Counted from the first letter of the stretch, positions 11,525-23,561 are shown. The stretch: 64,000 nt of DNA from Botryosphaeria dothidea (GCA_011503125.2 WWBZ02000022.1:2232001-2296000), one strand, 5' to 3'. Notes: a model not told the origin generated them from the sequence alone. Numbers and translations: made by a program.

Positions 11525-11545
11525 CTAGGACAAAAGTCTGCGCGA
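11525..11545 (+). repeat. left terminal inverted repeat of the Tc1 element
   Basis: It begins CTAGGACAAAAGTCTG and is preceded by TA. It matches the complement of 12837-12856 apart from one extra base near the tip. A second short match, GCGAGACGCG, follows a few bases inward. Confidence 0.8.
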
Positions 11546-11609
11546 AATTAAGCGAGACGCGTCAAAACGCGCAACACGCGTCACACCTCTCCTCCTTGCA
11601 TACCACCTT

Positions 11610-12704
11610 ATGCCTCCACAACGCACTCCTTTACAAGAGCTCTTTGGCGAGCATAATAAGAATCATGAGTTCTCTCCATACCAACGTGGAATGCTGGCTG
11701 CCGCGCGTGCAATGGGTCACAGAACCACCTGGATTTCAAAGCAGCTACACACGCCTGAATCGTCAATTCGCACCACCCTCTCCCGCGCGCCATTACGCAA
11801 CGAAGGACGCTCACAACTACGTTCCGGCAGGCCAAAGGTCCTCTCAGATCAAGACCAAAGGCATATCTTACGCATCGTACGGAATAATCCAAAGTTCACC
11901 TATCAGGAGGTCAGAGAAGCCACAGGCGTAACCTGCTGTGCCCGTACCCTCTCACGGTTCCTGGACACCTATAATATCAAGAAATGGCGCGCTGCAGGCC
12001 GCCCAGAGCTACGTGAGGAGCACGTAGCAATCAGGCTTGCCTGGGCGCTTGAGCATGTGGACTGGACTGAAGCGCAATGGGCTAAGGTTATCTGGTCAGA
12101 TGAGTGCTCTGTAGAGCGTGGCAAGGGCGAAGAGAGGGAGTGGGTTTTTCGCACACCATGCTAGAAGTGGGACCCAGGTATGATCCAGCCATATAAAAAG
12201 GGTAAGGATATATCTATTATGGTATGGGCAGGCTTCTCTGGCAAGCGTGGGAGGTCACCCTTACACGTAATGATACGTGATCCGTTATCCAAGAGGGGTG
12301 GCTACTCAGCCGACTCCTATCTTGAAGTACTAGAGCAAAATATACCAAAGGTTTGGCGCAGAGGCATGCTATTCATGCAGGATAATGCGCCTATCCATAC
12401 AGCTATTAAAGTACGCGATTGGTTCACCCAAAAGCGTGTTAATATGATAGACTGGCCACCATATAGTCCAGATCTAAATCCTATCGAACACCTCTGGTTT
12501 CACCTTAAGGCTATGGTCTTAAGGCTCTATCCAGAGCTTAGTGAACTACGTGGAAATATAGATTATATTAGAGAGAAGCTTGGGCAGGCACTACAAGAGG
12601 CGTGGAAGGCATTACCACAGTCATTATTTGATAATGTACTAGGTAGTATGAAGCGGAGGTGTGAGGCAGTTATCCAGGCAGAGGGCTGGCATACGAAGTA
12701 CTAG
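11610..12704 (+). pseudogene. Tc1-type transposase interrupted by one in-frame stop
   Basis: One continuous frame of 364 codons runs from ATG 11610 to the terminal stop, broken only by TAG at 12162-12164. Upstream lies the helix-turn-helix half (YQRGMLAAARAMGH, SSIRTTLSRAP, FTYQEVREATG). The catalytic DDE_3 half follows: first Asp in VIWSDECSVERG, second in LFMQDNAPIHTA, and Glu in SPDLNPIEHLW, giving DD34E. All three acidic residues are intact. The stop is explained by one C-to-T change in a CAG codon, the type RIP favours (CpA to TpA), but the rest of the frame is not heavily mutated. The copy looks young and only recently disabled. Confidence 0.88.
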
Positions 12705-12710
12705 TATAAA

Positions 12711-12829
12711 ACCAAGGCGAAAATCGATCTCCCTGGTCAATTCTGACTTAGTAGTAGCTTACTACGAGCTTCAGGAAGCGTGCATTGAGAAAAGGCGACT
12801 TTGGTTTTCATTGGGGTGATCGCCTTGGT
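12711..12829. repeat. subterminal inverted repeat in the Tc1 element
   Basis: ACCAAGGCGA at 12711-12720 is complementary to TCGCCTTGGT at 12820-12829, so the 3' untranslated part of the transposon can fold back on itself. Confidence 0.6.
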
Positions 12830-12836
12830 ACGCGAC

Positions 12837-12856
12837 TCGCGCAGACTTTTGTCCAG
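12837..12856 (-). repeat. right terminal inverted repeat of the Tc1 element
   Basis: It reads TCGCGCAGACTTTTGTCCAG on the plus strand, the complement of the left repeat. The flanking dinucleotide is TG rather than TA, suggesting a mutated target duplication. Confidence 0.8.
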
Positions 12857-14194
12857 TGATTGTAAAACATCGGTCACTCAACCTTAGGCGATCGTATTCG
12901 AGGTCCTTACACGAAAGAAGCTGTTGTTCTTGAATCCGTCTTAATTTCAGTTGGCTACAAACATCCCAGCTTGAAGAGGTTCACTGCACTCTCTCGTAGT
13001 AAGCGGAGGAGGCAATAAGCATATCGAAGTTTCCCATAAGCATCTCAGGGTAAAATTCAGACTTGTCAGAGTTCACGAATGTAAGACATCGGAGGCCATA
13101 TAGAAGATCAGAAGGACCATATTTTTGCATTCCGCGTATTGATGTTCTTCATTTACTCTTTCCTCCACTCTAGCAGACTGCCAGACTAGAAGAAAAGAAA
13201 AGCGATCAAGGCTTGAAACTAGGGAAAGAGGCGTAGTGTGTGTCCGCATACGGCAGAAAGACTAATAAGGGTATGTATATACTTCCAATTTTGTCGCCCG
13301 CGCAAAAAGGGAGAATGGAATGAGGTCGAGGTGGGAGATCGACTCGCAAACGATCAGCAGAACGATCCAGCCAGGCCGCTAGAATGCAAGAGAATATCTG
13401 AAAGCAGAAATGAAAACCAAAGAATCCACCGCCACAAAAAGGAATCTCAATGACAACACGAGAAAGGAAAATAAAGTGTGCAAGAAAGGAGCGCTAGGGT
13501 CCTGATGTGAACGAGGAAATGTCAGGAAAATAAGCAGAACAGCATAACCGCATTCTGCCTCTTTCCCATGTCTTTCCCCGCCACCAGAACCGTTGAGACC
13601 ATTCGAAGATTAATCAGCTTATAGACTCAAGTCTCGAAAGCTAAGGGAAGCTCAAGCAAGGGGGCAAATGAGAAAATCAGAGGAAGAAAACCGAAAAACA
13701 CAAGGTTCTCGCTGTTTCCAGAAAAGCCTGCCTACATATGCGCCACCCTGCCACCAAAACGTAGAATGTGTGATCGCTGGACTGATATAATGAGCCTCGC
13801 TTTTTTCCCCACTTCGCTCCAAATAAAACAAGCAAGCCACAAGCCGAACAACTGTTTGCTGGAAGGAAGAGGTAATGGGGAAAGGAGACGGAAAACTTTG
13901 GAGGAACCTCCCAGATCTGATGCTCCAACAACCACTGACAAAGGGGAATATGCAAGGAATTGCTGACTGTGATGATCGTGCGGTCATGCTGCGGAATAAA
14001 GGGTTGCTGCGAGCAGCATCGGGCAAGATTTTGCGCGGGTGACGGGTATTTCATGTCGAATGTTAATATTCGAAGGTGCGGAGAGTCGATCTCGCCGCTG
14101 CATCGATGGTTTAAGCTCTCAACTGTATAATGCGAGGCAAGCGTGACAAGATGGAACAAAGAACGGCTCAGAGAGGAATGCTACGGGTGCGCAT
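12857..14194. other. intergenic, about 1.3 kb
   Basis: The left part is the flank of the transposon. The right part is the 3' region of the ADF-H/PH gene. A 160-codon minus-strand frame at 13677-14159 has no recognisable domain and biased composition and is not called. No further repeats were seen. Confidence 0.5.
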
Positions 14195-17100
14195 TCACTG
14201 GGTCCAGTCCTTGTGAGCCTCCTTCAGGAGGCCAAGGACACGGACCTGTCCAGCGGCGCTCTCGCAAGCACATTGGAGCGTGCGACCATCGTGAAAGTCG
14301 AGGATAACGCTGTTAGGCATTTCTTGCCGTTCTTGGTCAGGTGCAAAGGGGGCCTGGAACTCGCTGAGATGGTAGCGTTTCGTGATACCTTTTGATTGCT
14401 GATTTCAGGTTAGCACGAACATGACCTTCAGGTAGGCGAAAGCGACGTACCTCGTTCGATTTGGAGAGGGACAGGACAATGCTACCCTGGGCGTCGATCT
14501 CTACCCATCTCCTCTTCCATAGCTGAAAATAATTAGTACACGTGTGCGCCGAGCGAAGCAGGCCAACTTACGAGAGTGTCAGGGAATTGGACATTCAGAT
14601 CGCCAATCTCGACACCAGGTTGCGACTCTTTCTTCTCTTGGATAGGCTCCGGAGGCTCTTCCTGTACTGCAACACTCATCATTTGGTTCAAGCTCTTCTT
14701 GCTTGAGGAAAGGCTATTGCTCATACGCTTCAGTAACCTGCTCGCCCTGTTTCCCTTCTTCTTGTCCTCTCCCTCTTCGGTTGCCGTGCTGTCAAGGCTG
14801 GTGACAGACTGGCTGCGCGGCATAGGAGGCGGAGATATTGCCTCGCTACGCCGGCGACCGAGTGAGCGCCAACTGCTCTCCGATGACGAACGGGGCAGAG
14901 CTTGCGGAGGGGATTCGAGATTAGCACTTGAAGGTTGTGCGGGAGAAACGTCGCCGGACTTGGGTGACAAAGTCGCTTCTTCGGCGGAAGGAGGGATGAC
15001 GATGGACGGAGCGGGAGCAGCATCGGACTTGTTGTGGTCGATGGTGATCGGGCTCTGTTGCAGGTCTAGGGGCGAGGCCTCAAGCTCCTGGCTAGGCGTC
15101 TGCGGCGTGCGAATAATGCGAGCGGTGACGGTGACCGACTCGGTCTTGTTATTCGCATCCTTGTTGTAGACAGCCTGGATGCTTTCGCTTGAGTTCTCGC
15201 CCCTAGAGGTAGGGCGCTCCAGCGGCGGGACAGAGATGAACGACGATTTGCTCAGGCGTTTCAAGTGTTTGCTGTCTGGACCAGATGAGGAGTGCGATAC
15301 CCTGAAAGAGTTCGAGCGTTGCGCAATGCTAAAAGCATCTTTGGTTGGGGTGTAGCCAACTTTGGGGAGCGGTACCGGGGCTGTCTCTTTACTGGACTTC
15401 TCTGCAAGAGCCTTGATGCGCTGCGAGATGCCTGACGAGACATTACTCTTTTTGGGTAGCGGGGCGGAGTTCAGCTGCGCCTCGCTCGCGTATGACGCGG
15501 ATAAAGACCGCTGGCCGACGCCGACCTGGCTCTCGGGTGAAGGAGAAAGCCGGGCTGGGGTAGCCGTCCTGTAAATGGAAAGAGGGTTTGAGTTAACGCG
15601 GTGCTCAGCCGACGTGGTTGATAGGGTCGAGGCCTGAGATTTCCGGCGAGGGAAAATAGGCATGATGGGCGACTTGGATACGGACATTGGCTTGGCCTCT
15701 TCGACCGTCGCGCTCTGCAGTTCCTCCATTAAGGAGTCGTCAGAGAGATAGTCACAATCGTCGTCGGAACTTTCCGCGTCCGGGTCGACACGGATGGGGT
15801 CGACAGGAACTCGACGCTTGCTCTTCGTGGTGGAGCGGCGTTCTGGAAGGGAAGAAGAAGACGGCGACGCCGTGGTAATATTCTCTGAAGGTTCCGGGCC
15901 CTTAGCGGTCGCTGTTTGATGTTCTCCCGTCGCCCCCCTGTCAGGAGATGATGAAACATCCGGATTGGGATGCTCGGCACCGGAGGCCCGCGCTGAGGCT
16001 GGAACCGCCGCCGATGGAACGCCGAGCGAAGGTTCCGTTGCGCCATCATGCGGCAATTCGTCCTCGACATTCTCTTCCGCATCCAGCAACTCCTTGCGTT
16101 CGCCACCATCTGAGATGGACGAAGGGCGAGTGGAGGACGGATTGGACGACTCCTGAACCGATATTGGTGAGGACGCGACAGGAGTGGGAGGCCGAGCGTC
16201 TTCTTCATCTCCGGCTCCACTGATCATCAATTGCACGCCGGAGTCAGCCTTAGTGTGATCGGGCGTTCCTGGAGCCTCATCTGGCTTTAAAGTCGAGCCA
16301 GACTCCGTGCTAGACGTTGTTTCGCGATGCGACGAAATATCCTCCTCCCCCTCCTGATCAGTCGGCGTGGTCTCTAGCGCCTTCTCTTCCGCTGGTGCCG
16401 CATTCTCCTCGGCCCCTGCCGTGGCATCGATGTCTTCGGGCTTTTCGCTCGGCTTCTGTTTCTTTGCCAGCTGCGCAGCCTTCTGTCTCTTCCGCAGCTC
16501 GACTGCCCTCATCAAACGCTGTTTCTCGGGCGTAATTCCAGGCGACTTGAGGGAATTCGCGCTCGACTTCAAGCCAGGACTGGACGTTGGTCGCGCAAGA
16601 GTTGTGGCAGGCATCTCGGATATTGTAGGAACCGGCGGTGGTGGCGGGAGGCCTATGCTGGGGACCGTACTGGAATCCCTGGACTTGGGCCTCGAAGAGG
16701 TGCCTTTATTGCGCACAGCTGCCTTCAAGCTGGCCGGTAGCCTTGCGCTCTTCGACTCGGTCGTATTCGGGTGCGGCTCCTGAGTAGGCCGGGGGCCGAG
16801 CTTAACCTTGGGTTTGTACAAGTACGAGAAGTCGAGGTCGGCGCGGGCAGTCTGCGTAGAGGAGCGACGGTTGGGGTCGTCGAAATGGTGGTAGTCGTAG
16901 TGATTGAGAGATTTAAAGGATCTGACCGACTGTGCGTACCCCTTCGGACTGGCGATCATGGAACTGCTCGTGTCTCCCCCAGCTGTTCCCGGCGTCTTTG
17001 GCCGCTTGTCGTCGTTTCCGGTAGGCGAAAAAGGACGCGAGCTTATTGATGCCGTATCGGGCGTCGCTTCCACCTTCACTGTCGATGCCAATGTTTCCGT

Positions 17101-17759
17101 TCTCTCCAGAACCGCCCCCTCAGTCGCCCCACTCGTACCCTGACCATCCTCCGCATCCTCATTTATCCCATCCAGCTTTTTCTTCGAGCTTGTCGATGAC
17201 GCACTTGTAGACGGCACAGCCGTGTGCAATGAGTTCGCTGCCGAGAGTGCATTTTCGGATAGTTCTTGCGGGGTTGTGAAGCTGAAGACGGTGTCGTGCG
17301 GCGCGAATTTCTCCTCGATTTCGGTGAAGTGGACAGTTACGCGCGCTGCAATAGAGATTAGAATGATTGGCTTCTCGAAGCAATTTGGCAAGTTTCGCGG
17401 TTTCCATGATTCAGCATACCTTGCAGCAGTCTCGAGGTGCCTTCAGGCACGTATTTGAGCAGGACCTTGCGGCGGCGAAACAGCAGGAAGCCGTACAGCG
17501 GCGACTTGTCTTCATATTCGAGGACTGCGGCGCGGGCTTCGCTCAGGCCACCGGCGCCAAAGTTGAAAATTTCGACGGCGTCTCTGGACGCATACTTCAG
17601 CAAGAACCTGTCGCGGTGTTAGAGATATATCAGCATCACCCCTGCCAATATGTGAGACAGGCTGCGAGGGGCGGGCGAGGCTTACCAGCCGCCAGCCTCG
17701 GCCAGAGCGGATTGATATGCTTCGGTGACAGGCGCGTCGTCCAGGCCATTCAACGACAT
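14195..17759 (-). CDS. ADF-H (cofilin/drebrin-like) N-terminal and PH-like C-terminal domain protein
   Basis: Exons 17759-17686, 17607-17420, 17345-14572, 14522-14451 and 14398-14195 give 1103 residues. The start is MSLNGLDDAPVTEAY. Residues 1-125 look like an actin-depolymerising-factor homology fold (AGGWFLLKYASRD, SPLYGFLLFRRRKVLLKYV, RLLQARVTVHFTEIEEKF). A long Ser/Pro/Glu-rich disordered region follows, with many SPxx-type phospho-site candidates and a basic run before residue 990. The last three exons make a PH-like module: LWKRRWVEID at about 1012, then SVILDFHDGRTLQCACES and a closing amphipathic helix. This suggests an actin-binding protein that also binds membrane or a partner. The family placement is by motif only, and I know no standard name. 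Confidence 0.75.
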
Positions 17760-18898
17760 GGCGGCGCGGGCGCGCTGCTTGTGTTGCGGTGCAACAGCGC
17801 GGGAGAGTGTCGTCGGAGCCTACGCGGAAGGTCGAGGGTGGCACGTCAGGCAAGGGCGCGCTATATTCGGGCCCTCAGGGGTTCAGACGGGATAGGGCTG
17901 ATCATTGAAGCTTGGCCGGAGGACAGAGTTGCTGGGACGCGCGTTCGTCAGGGTAGGCGCGACGCTGGCCGGTCATGTAGAGGCCGCTTGTCGGAGAGGA
18001 GGTGAATTGGGAGAAACGCGAAGGTTGGGCGGCGCAGACGTTGCGAGGTGCCTGGTGCAGCTGCTGCAGCAATGCATTGGTCCTGACTCCAACCAGCGCC
18101 AACGCGCGACCGACCCGGCGGCTTGCTGCGCGGGTCCGGCGCAGCGCTTGTCGATCACCCACGACGGACCAGTTCGCACTTCTTTTTTTCCCTGGCTACC
18201 GCGACCCAGTAGGGAGGCACGCGTTCCTGATGAAAATTTCCCGAGCAGCCACCGGCGCCGCCCTCGCGATGGCCGTGTCGCAAACCTTCTTTCTCGCGCC
18301 CTCGTGGCCGCCCGGGGCGAAGCGTCGCAGTTCTCAGCCAGCGTTCTCCGGGCTGCATCGAGCATCCATGCCGGAGCTGCAGACACACGGCTGTCCCTTG
18401 CACCTATGCGGCAGCGTCGTTCCGTCCGCCAATGGCCGGCCGTCGCACGAATCAACAGCCTCAGACATGCCCCCGCGCCGCGCAGCATGTGTCTCCACCA
18501 CGGCGCGCCGCTACCGAGCTGAGCATGCGAGCTGAGCTCTCTGATTTTCAGGAACGGCCGCCAATGCGCCCAGTGGCCCCGTGATCCCCGTTGCGCCAGA
18601 GTGGGTACGTTGGAACAAAACTGGGCCCAGTGCGACGTCGCTTTTCTTGGTCGCGTCGGGGCCTGTGGCGGGGAGCCTAGGCGATCGCTTGCCCGCCTAT
18701 CCAGATCCCCGCCGCAGCCATCTGACGTACCCTCCCGCTATCGCCTCCAGAAAAAGCAATCCACACCAACGCCCCGCTCTCAAAATATCCCGTCTCCAAG
18801 CCGCCAACTCTCGTGTAACCGGGATAGCCCCCTCTTGACCTGCATATCGCCCCGCAGCCTCAGATTGCCGCTGTTCAGCTCTCTCGCAAAGCCCCGCC
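17760..18898. promoter_or_regulatory. divergent promoter region, about 1.1 kb
   Basis: This GC-rich stretch separates the ADF-H/PH gene from the UraD-like gene. Both start codons face outwards. Several overlapping open frames on both strands reflect the GC content, and none has a recognisable domain. Confidence 0.5.
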
Positions 18899-19626
18899 AT
18901 GGACCTCAAGACCGTCGAGACGCCCGAGTGGCCGCGACGTACCACCCCCACGCCGCAGACGCTCAATCTGCCGCCCGTCAACTCCCTCACCACCGCTCCG
19001 ACTGGTGACCGCACCTACGTGCTCGACCTACTGTTCGAACCTTCGCAGCCGCTGCACAATCTTGCTTTACCATTGCTCAATGGCACCGAGTTCGCCTCCT
19101 ATGATGACCTGATCGTCGCCGTCGGTGTCCAGCTGACTGAGCTTGCTGAGAGCTCCAGCACGAGCGACACCGCCTGGCTCGAGCAGATCCTCGGCGCCCA
19201 CCCCCGCCTTGGTGAGAAGAAGGTTGAGAGCGCGCAGAGCAGGGCCGAGCAGGCCAATCTGAACAAGGCTGGTCCTGAAGCTGAGGCGGAGGCGGCTGAA
19301 TTGAAGAAGCTGAATGAGGAGTACGAAAAGACCTTCCCTGGTCTTAGATATGTGTGAGTGCAGCGTAAAGGTGGGCTGTGTCTGCCCGCACATTAGCTGA
19401 TCTATGAATAGCGTCTTCGTCAATGGCCGGAGCAGACCCGATATCTTCAACAATATGAGGGAGAGAATAGGAAGAGGCGATATTAAAGCCGAGAGGAATG
19501 AGGCAATAAAGGTAAAATACACTGCGCGTTGTGACGCCAACTATATTTGACATGCATTACTGACTCTCCTCGCCTCAGGCAATGTGTCAGATTGCATCTG
19601 ACCGGGCTCGCAAGTTGCAAAGCTAG
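18899..19626 (+). CDS. OHCU decarboxylase (UraD-like) domain protein
   Basis: Exons 18899-19353, 19412-19511 and 19579-19626 give 200 residues. The helical OHCU fold is recognisable: WLEQILGAHPRLGEKKV carries the His-Pro active-site motif, followed by ELKKLNEEYEKTFPGLRYV and FVNGRSRP with the conserved Arg-Pro. The protein ends with an AERNEAIKAMCQIASDRA helix. In the family, UraD decarboxylates 2-oxo-4-hydroxy-4-carboxy-5-ureidoimidazoline to S-allantoin, the last step of uric acid breakdown, so a role in purine nitrogen use is likely. Introns are 58 and 67 nt. No clear peroxisomal targeting tail is seen; the protein ends in KLQS. Confidence 0.85.
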
Positions 19627-20010
19627 CAATAGCTTTCGGTTGCAACTATACGCTTAAGAACCTGAGTCAATGTTCATGTTTGCACTGTTTAATAATTGTG
19701 ATGACGATCTCAATCCAAAGATTGCTGCCTGTTGCTAGAGACCCATGTTCGATGATGTGCATGCGAAACAGCACACGGGCTTCCTCATTGCACAGACAGC
19801 TGTCTGAGTATAATACCATCTTTCAGTAGTCAATTTGACTCTAGCTACCCGGAAAATGCCATTTTGTGATGCGGGCCCTAACTTTGATTCTTGTAGTTCT
19901 TAGTCTGCCGACTTCATCGAGCCATTAGCCCATCAATTTAATTTCCTTGAAAAGTAAAACCCTCCACTGGTATCCCCAAGCCATTGGCTTATCGCAAAAT
20001 TCTCTTAGAC
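19627..20010. other. convergent intergenic, 384 bp
   Basis: It holds the 3' UTRs of two tail-to-tail genes. It is AT-richer than its surroundings, and no gene is seen. Confidence 0.6.
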
Positions 20011-21760
20011 TCAACGGATGGTTGTGTATTGGATGACGTTCATATCCATGTTATGCATCTCCAGAGGGAATTTGCACTCCTCGAGGAAGATGCAATTTTT
20101 GCCGGTCTTCTTATGACCAATCAGCGGGAACGGGCAACGATGACCGTAGATGCACTTTGCATCATCGCAGCCAATGCCATGAATGCAAGGCGCCATACGA
20201 GCAACTAGCTTGAGAGTCTCAAGCTCAGACTTGGTGGGTTTGTAGTCGTGTACGTGAGTACAATTGGCACCAAAAGGGCATTCGTGACGAAGGAAATGGA
20301 CGTTGCACATCTTGATACGCTTGACCCTGTTGACCTCGTCTTTGTCGAAGTTCTTTGTGGGAGGATCAATGCGTTGGCCTTTGCGGTTACGAGGTATGTT
20401 GTTGGGATCACGGTTCGTCTGTTTGGGACTTGGAAGAGGAAGAGCAGCCGCCTTAGCAGCAACATTTGCCCAACCTGCATTTGCCCCTGCTGTGGCAGAA
20501 ATTGCATTGACTGTCGAAATCTTTGGGGACTGCATGCGAACCAAATTGCTGTTTGCTTTGTTCACAAGGCCAGGCGGAGGGAAGGGAGACGGGAGACCGT
20601 TGTCCGCACCGCCGCCAATACCCACGCCGTTGCCAATGCCGACGCCGCCACCAATACTGCCGAAAGCGTTGATCTTTTGTGGGCGGAAAAGGCCTTCGAA
20701 TTTTTGGATCTTGAAGGGGAGCGCGGCGAATTCCCTACCGAACGGGACGCCCTCCAACAAGGTAATCTTGTCCACCAAATAGTTGTAGTTAGAAATCTCA
20801 CCCAAAATACGGGCATAGCCATTGTCATGGGAGCAGCCCAGCATAATGTGACGGCAGGTGGGACTGTAGAGGTTCAGTTTCAAATGCTCTGGAACACCTT
20901 TATGTCAGCATTTTTCCAGTAGCAATGATCTAGGAAAGTTTAACGTAATGATTTAACGCCATTTCCAGCGAAGGAGCATCCCATCTAAAGTTGGCGAATA
21001 TGACCACTTACCAACAATCTTCTCATCGGCACGGTCCTTTCCGGAGCCCACGTCGACAAAATCCATGAGGAATTTGGCACCGGTGAACCCATTCATGAAA
21101 TCCTGCAAGTCGGAGGCTTTGGTTGTAATGCCAGCGCGGACACAAGTGTCGGCAAGGCCTTTTCCATTTGCATAGATGCGGGCGGTAATTTTAACGTTGG
21201 GGGGCATTCCTTCGATCTGAGTGCGCACGTAATTGTAGACATACTCTTCCAGGGCGCCAGCGGCGCGGTGGCCACCGTTTGCACCTTCGCACAAGAGCTG
21301 GTCGTTGAACTTCAGGGACAAACACATAATTTAGCGGCAGTCTTGAGCGAATGCACGGGGGCAGACTTACGATTAGGCCATCGCCATCAATCAGGATTAA
21401 GACAAACGCATCCCGATCCTGGACATAGTAAGCTTCGGCGCCAGGAAGCGGGTCATGGAATGTGCTGACCATGTTGCCTCTCATATTCAGGATGGTGGAT
21501 TCCATCTCCTTCATGTTCCGCTGGGCAATGCGGTTGTATTCCCGCTCGCGGTCATGGTCCTCAATTTCTTTCTTGAACTGCTCGCTGAGGGAGTCGTAGC
21601 GATAGAGAAGCTCCTCAATCAAGGCATTCTTCTGCTTTTCAATGGCTTGGACTTCATGGTAGCGGCGCCACAAGTCGTTTGGCGCGCCATCAAACCCATC
21701 CGACGAGTGCGAATGAATTTCTTCTGGCATATTGTCGAGCTGTGTCGGCAGTCTGGGCAT
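20011..21760 (-). CDS. tandem CCCH zinc-finger protein with fungal N-terminal domain
   Basis: Exons 21760-21371, 21309-21012 and 20888-20011 give 521 residues. A coiled-coil-like segment (residues about 30-75) precedes a conserved alpha/beta domain with FVLILIDGDGLIFNDQLL and GAKFLMDFVDVG. That arrangement recurs in fungal C-x8-C-x5-C-x3-H proteins (DUF7923-type region). After a Gly-rich linker, zinc fingers begin near residue 425: CNVHFLRHECPFGANCTHVH, then CIHGIGCDDAKCIYGH, then a degenerate third with CIFLEEC. Such fingers usually bind RNA, but the target here is unknown. An in-frame ATG ten codons downstream is an alternative start. Confidence 0.8.
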
Positions 21761-22599
21761 GGGAACAGCGTGCCACGGGAGGCGGTGGAAATTTGAAAGT
21801 GACAGGGCAGGCGGATGGGTTGAGATGCAACTTTAAAGAAGTGCAGAGACGCCTAGGTGACGCTGGAAGACGGAAGGCGGCGAAGGTCGGGCGGGCAGGA
21901 GGTGAACGTAGACGGGCGGGCGCGGATCACATTAAATCAGCTGGCGCGCACAGTGGATGAATCAAAACCATGAAACGGTTCTCACAGGGTCTCAGGTTAC
22001 ACACGGTGACTGTATGGTGACTTGGTGCGCCCAAAGAGGCAGCGGCCATCCATCAGAGGCCGCCGTCGCCAGCCTTTAGCGCCTCACCCCGACCAGAATC
22101 GCATGGACGACCGAGAAGACACTTCAAGGGGCACCGCATTTTCGCGCATAAGGTGGATGCTTCGAATTCTCGTGTCGGCCTCCATTTGCGATCCAACTAG
22201 GTCGGCCTGGACCACGTCGCTCACGCGAAAGCCGTGGCCGCACGCGCGCTGCAGCTGTACGCTGGCAGCGGCGCCGCCTGGGCTAGGCGTGCAAGCGGAG
22301 AGTCGCGTGCGGCGAGCTGCATTGGGCCAGCTCTTGGGCGGGTGAGCGTATAGAACAAACGTCTCACCTGCATCGTTGGCGCAGTTTGTGTGGGTGGATG
22401 TCGTGCGTCCAAGAGACCCCACAACCGCTTGTCCAATTGCGGTAAGCCTGAAAGCTCCGGCCCACGACACATCCTCGTCTGGTCTCGCCTCGCCTTCGCC
22501 GCCGAACTCCAAGTGTCCTCTCGGGTCGTGAGCTCGACATTCATCCCAATCCCTTTTCCGCTTCTCTCCCACCCGCTCACCGGTCTTCTGCTCGCAATC
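21761..22599. promoter_or_regulatory. divergent promoter region, about 0.84 kb
   Basis: It lies between the CCCH protein and the Irc22-like gene, which face away from each other. Open frames here overlap on both strands and show no domain. A CT-rich tract lies just upstream of ATG 22600. Confidence 0.5.
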
Positions 22600-23561
22600 A
22601 TGTGGTATCCTAAGCTCGCGGCTTCGTTCCTTCTGTCCCTTCTGGTGACCAATGCCTTCGCCGCGACCGATGTACGCTGCCTCTTCCAAATTCACCGCGA
22701 ATGACATCAGTCGTTCCGTCTCGTATTACGCTAGCTCTGTCGCTGACCACCGCGCTTTCCAGGAAACGGTCGAGGAGGATGTTGAGAATCCTAGCACGAC
22801 TCCTAACCTCGCGGTTTCTGTCAGCGCGTCGTTCCCCAACTTTGAGATCTTCGGGGTCAAGCTAGTGAATGGCCACCCCACCAATGCCATTCTCGACTTC
22901 AAGAACGAGGAGGAGGAGCCTGTCACCATCCAATTCATCGGTGGCTCTCTTCTCGACCCCAACACTGGCAAGAATGTCCGCAACTTGACCGTGTCCAAGT
23001 ACAATATCCATATCGGAGCCGCCAGTAGCGCCAGCTTGACCTACAGCTTCCAGACCGAGATGCACCCCCAGGACCTTAGGCTCAACCTGGCGGCTGTTGT
23101 CAGAGACAGCAAGGACGCCTTCTACACTCTCCAGGCCTACAATGAGACTGTCAGCGTTGTTGAGGCGCCTACGAGCATCTTCGACCCTCAGATGTAAGTT
23201 TTCTTCGAGCCATTCGGCAACTGAGCCCGTCCCTCCTCTGACGCGATCCAGCCTCTTCCTCTACCTCGTCCTGGCCTCTGTCTTCGCTGGCACGTGCTAC
23301 TTTATCTACAACACCTGGATCACCACCCTGTTTCCGCAGAAGAAGGGCCGCGGCAAGGGTGGCGAGCGTGCCAAGACATCCTCCAAGGGCTCCAAAGCCG
23401 TTGATCCGGCTGATCAGGTCGCTGTCGTTGGTGCTGACGGCCCCGCTGTCACCTCTGGTGCCAAGGCTTACGATGAGAGCTGGATTCCTGCCTCCCACTT
23501 GAGTCGTCCGGAGCCTCGCCGCGTTAAGAGCGGCACTCCCAAGACCAAGACCCGCGGCTAA
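22600..23561 (+). CDS. IRC22: ER membrane protein Irc22 / TRAP-alpha-like
   Basis: Exons 22600-22671, 22763-23193 and 23252-23561 give 270 residues. A signal peptide (MWYPKLAASFLLSLLVTNAFA) is encoded by the first exon. The lumenal part carries an Ig-like translocon-associated-protein fold with FEIFGVKLVNGHPTNAILDF and NLTVSKYNIHIG. One transmembrane helix (about residues 168-190, FLYLVLASVFAGTCYFIYN) follows, then a Lys/Arg-rich cytosolic tail. TRAP-alpha associates with the Sec61 translocon, and fungal members are annotated Irc22. The first intron (91 nt) removes a stretch that would otherwise stay open in another frame. Confidence 0.88.

Larger units (their letters stand above)
11525..12856 (+). 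mobile_element. Tc1/mariner-family DNA transposon (DD34E), about 1.33 kb
   Basis: The element is bounded by inverted repeats sharing GGACAAAAGTCTGCGCGA and carries one transposase frame broken by a single stop. A TA dinucleotide precedes the left repeat (11523-11524), as expected for a Tc1 target site. The matching position on the right reads TG, so the target duplication is imperfect. An inner inverted pair, ACCAAGGCGA (12711-12720) and its complement (12820-12829), follows the transposase. The 34-residue spacing between the second Asp and the Glu places it in the Tc1 group. Confidence 0.88.

Noticed and set aside
13677..14159. A 160-codon minus-strand frame upstream of the transposon flank
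   Set aside because: It lies in the 3' region of the ADF-H/PH gene, has no domain, and its composition looks like translated UTR.
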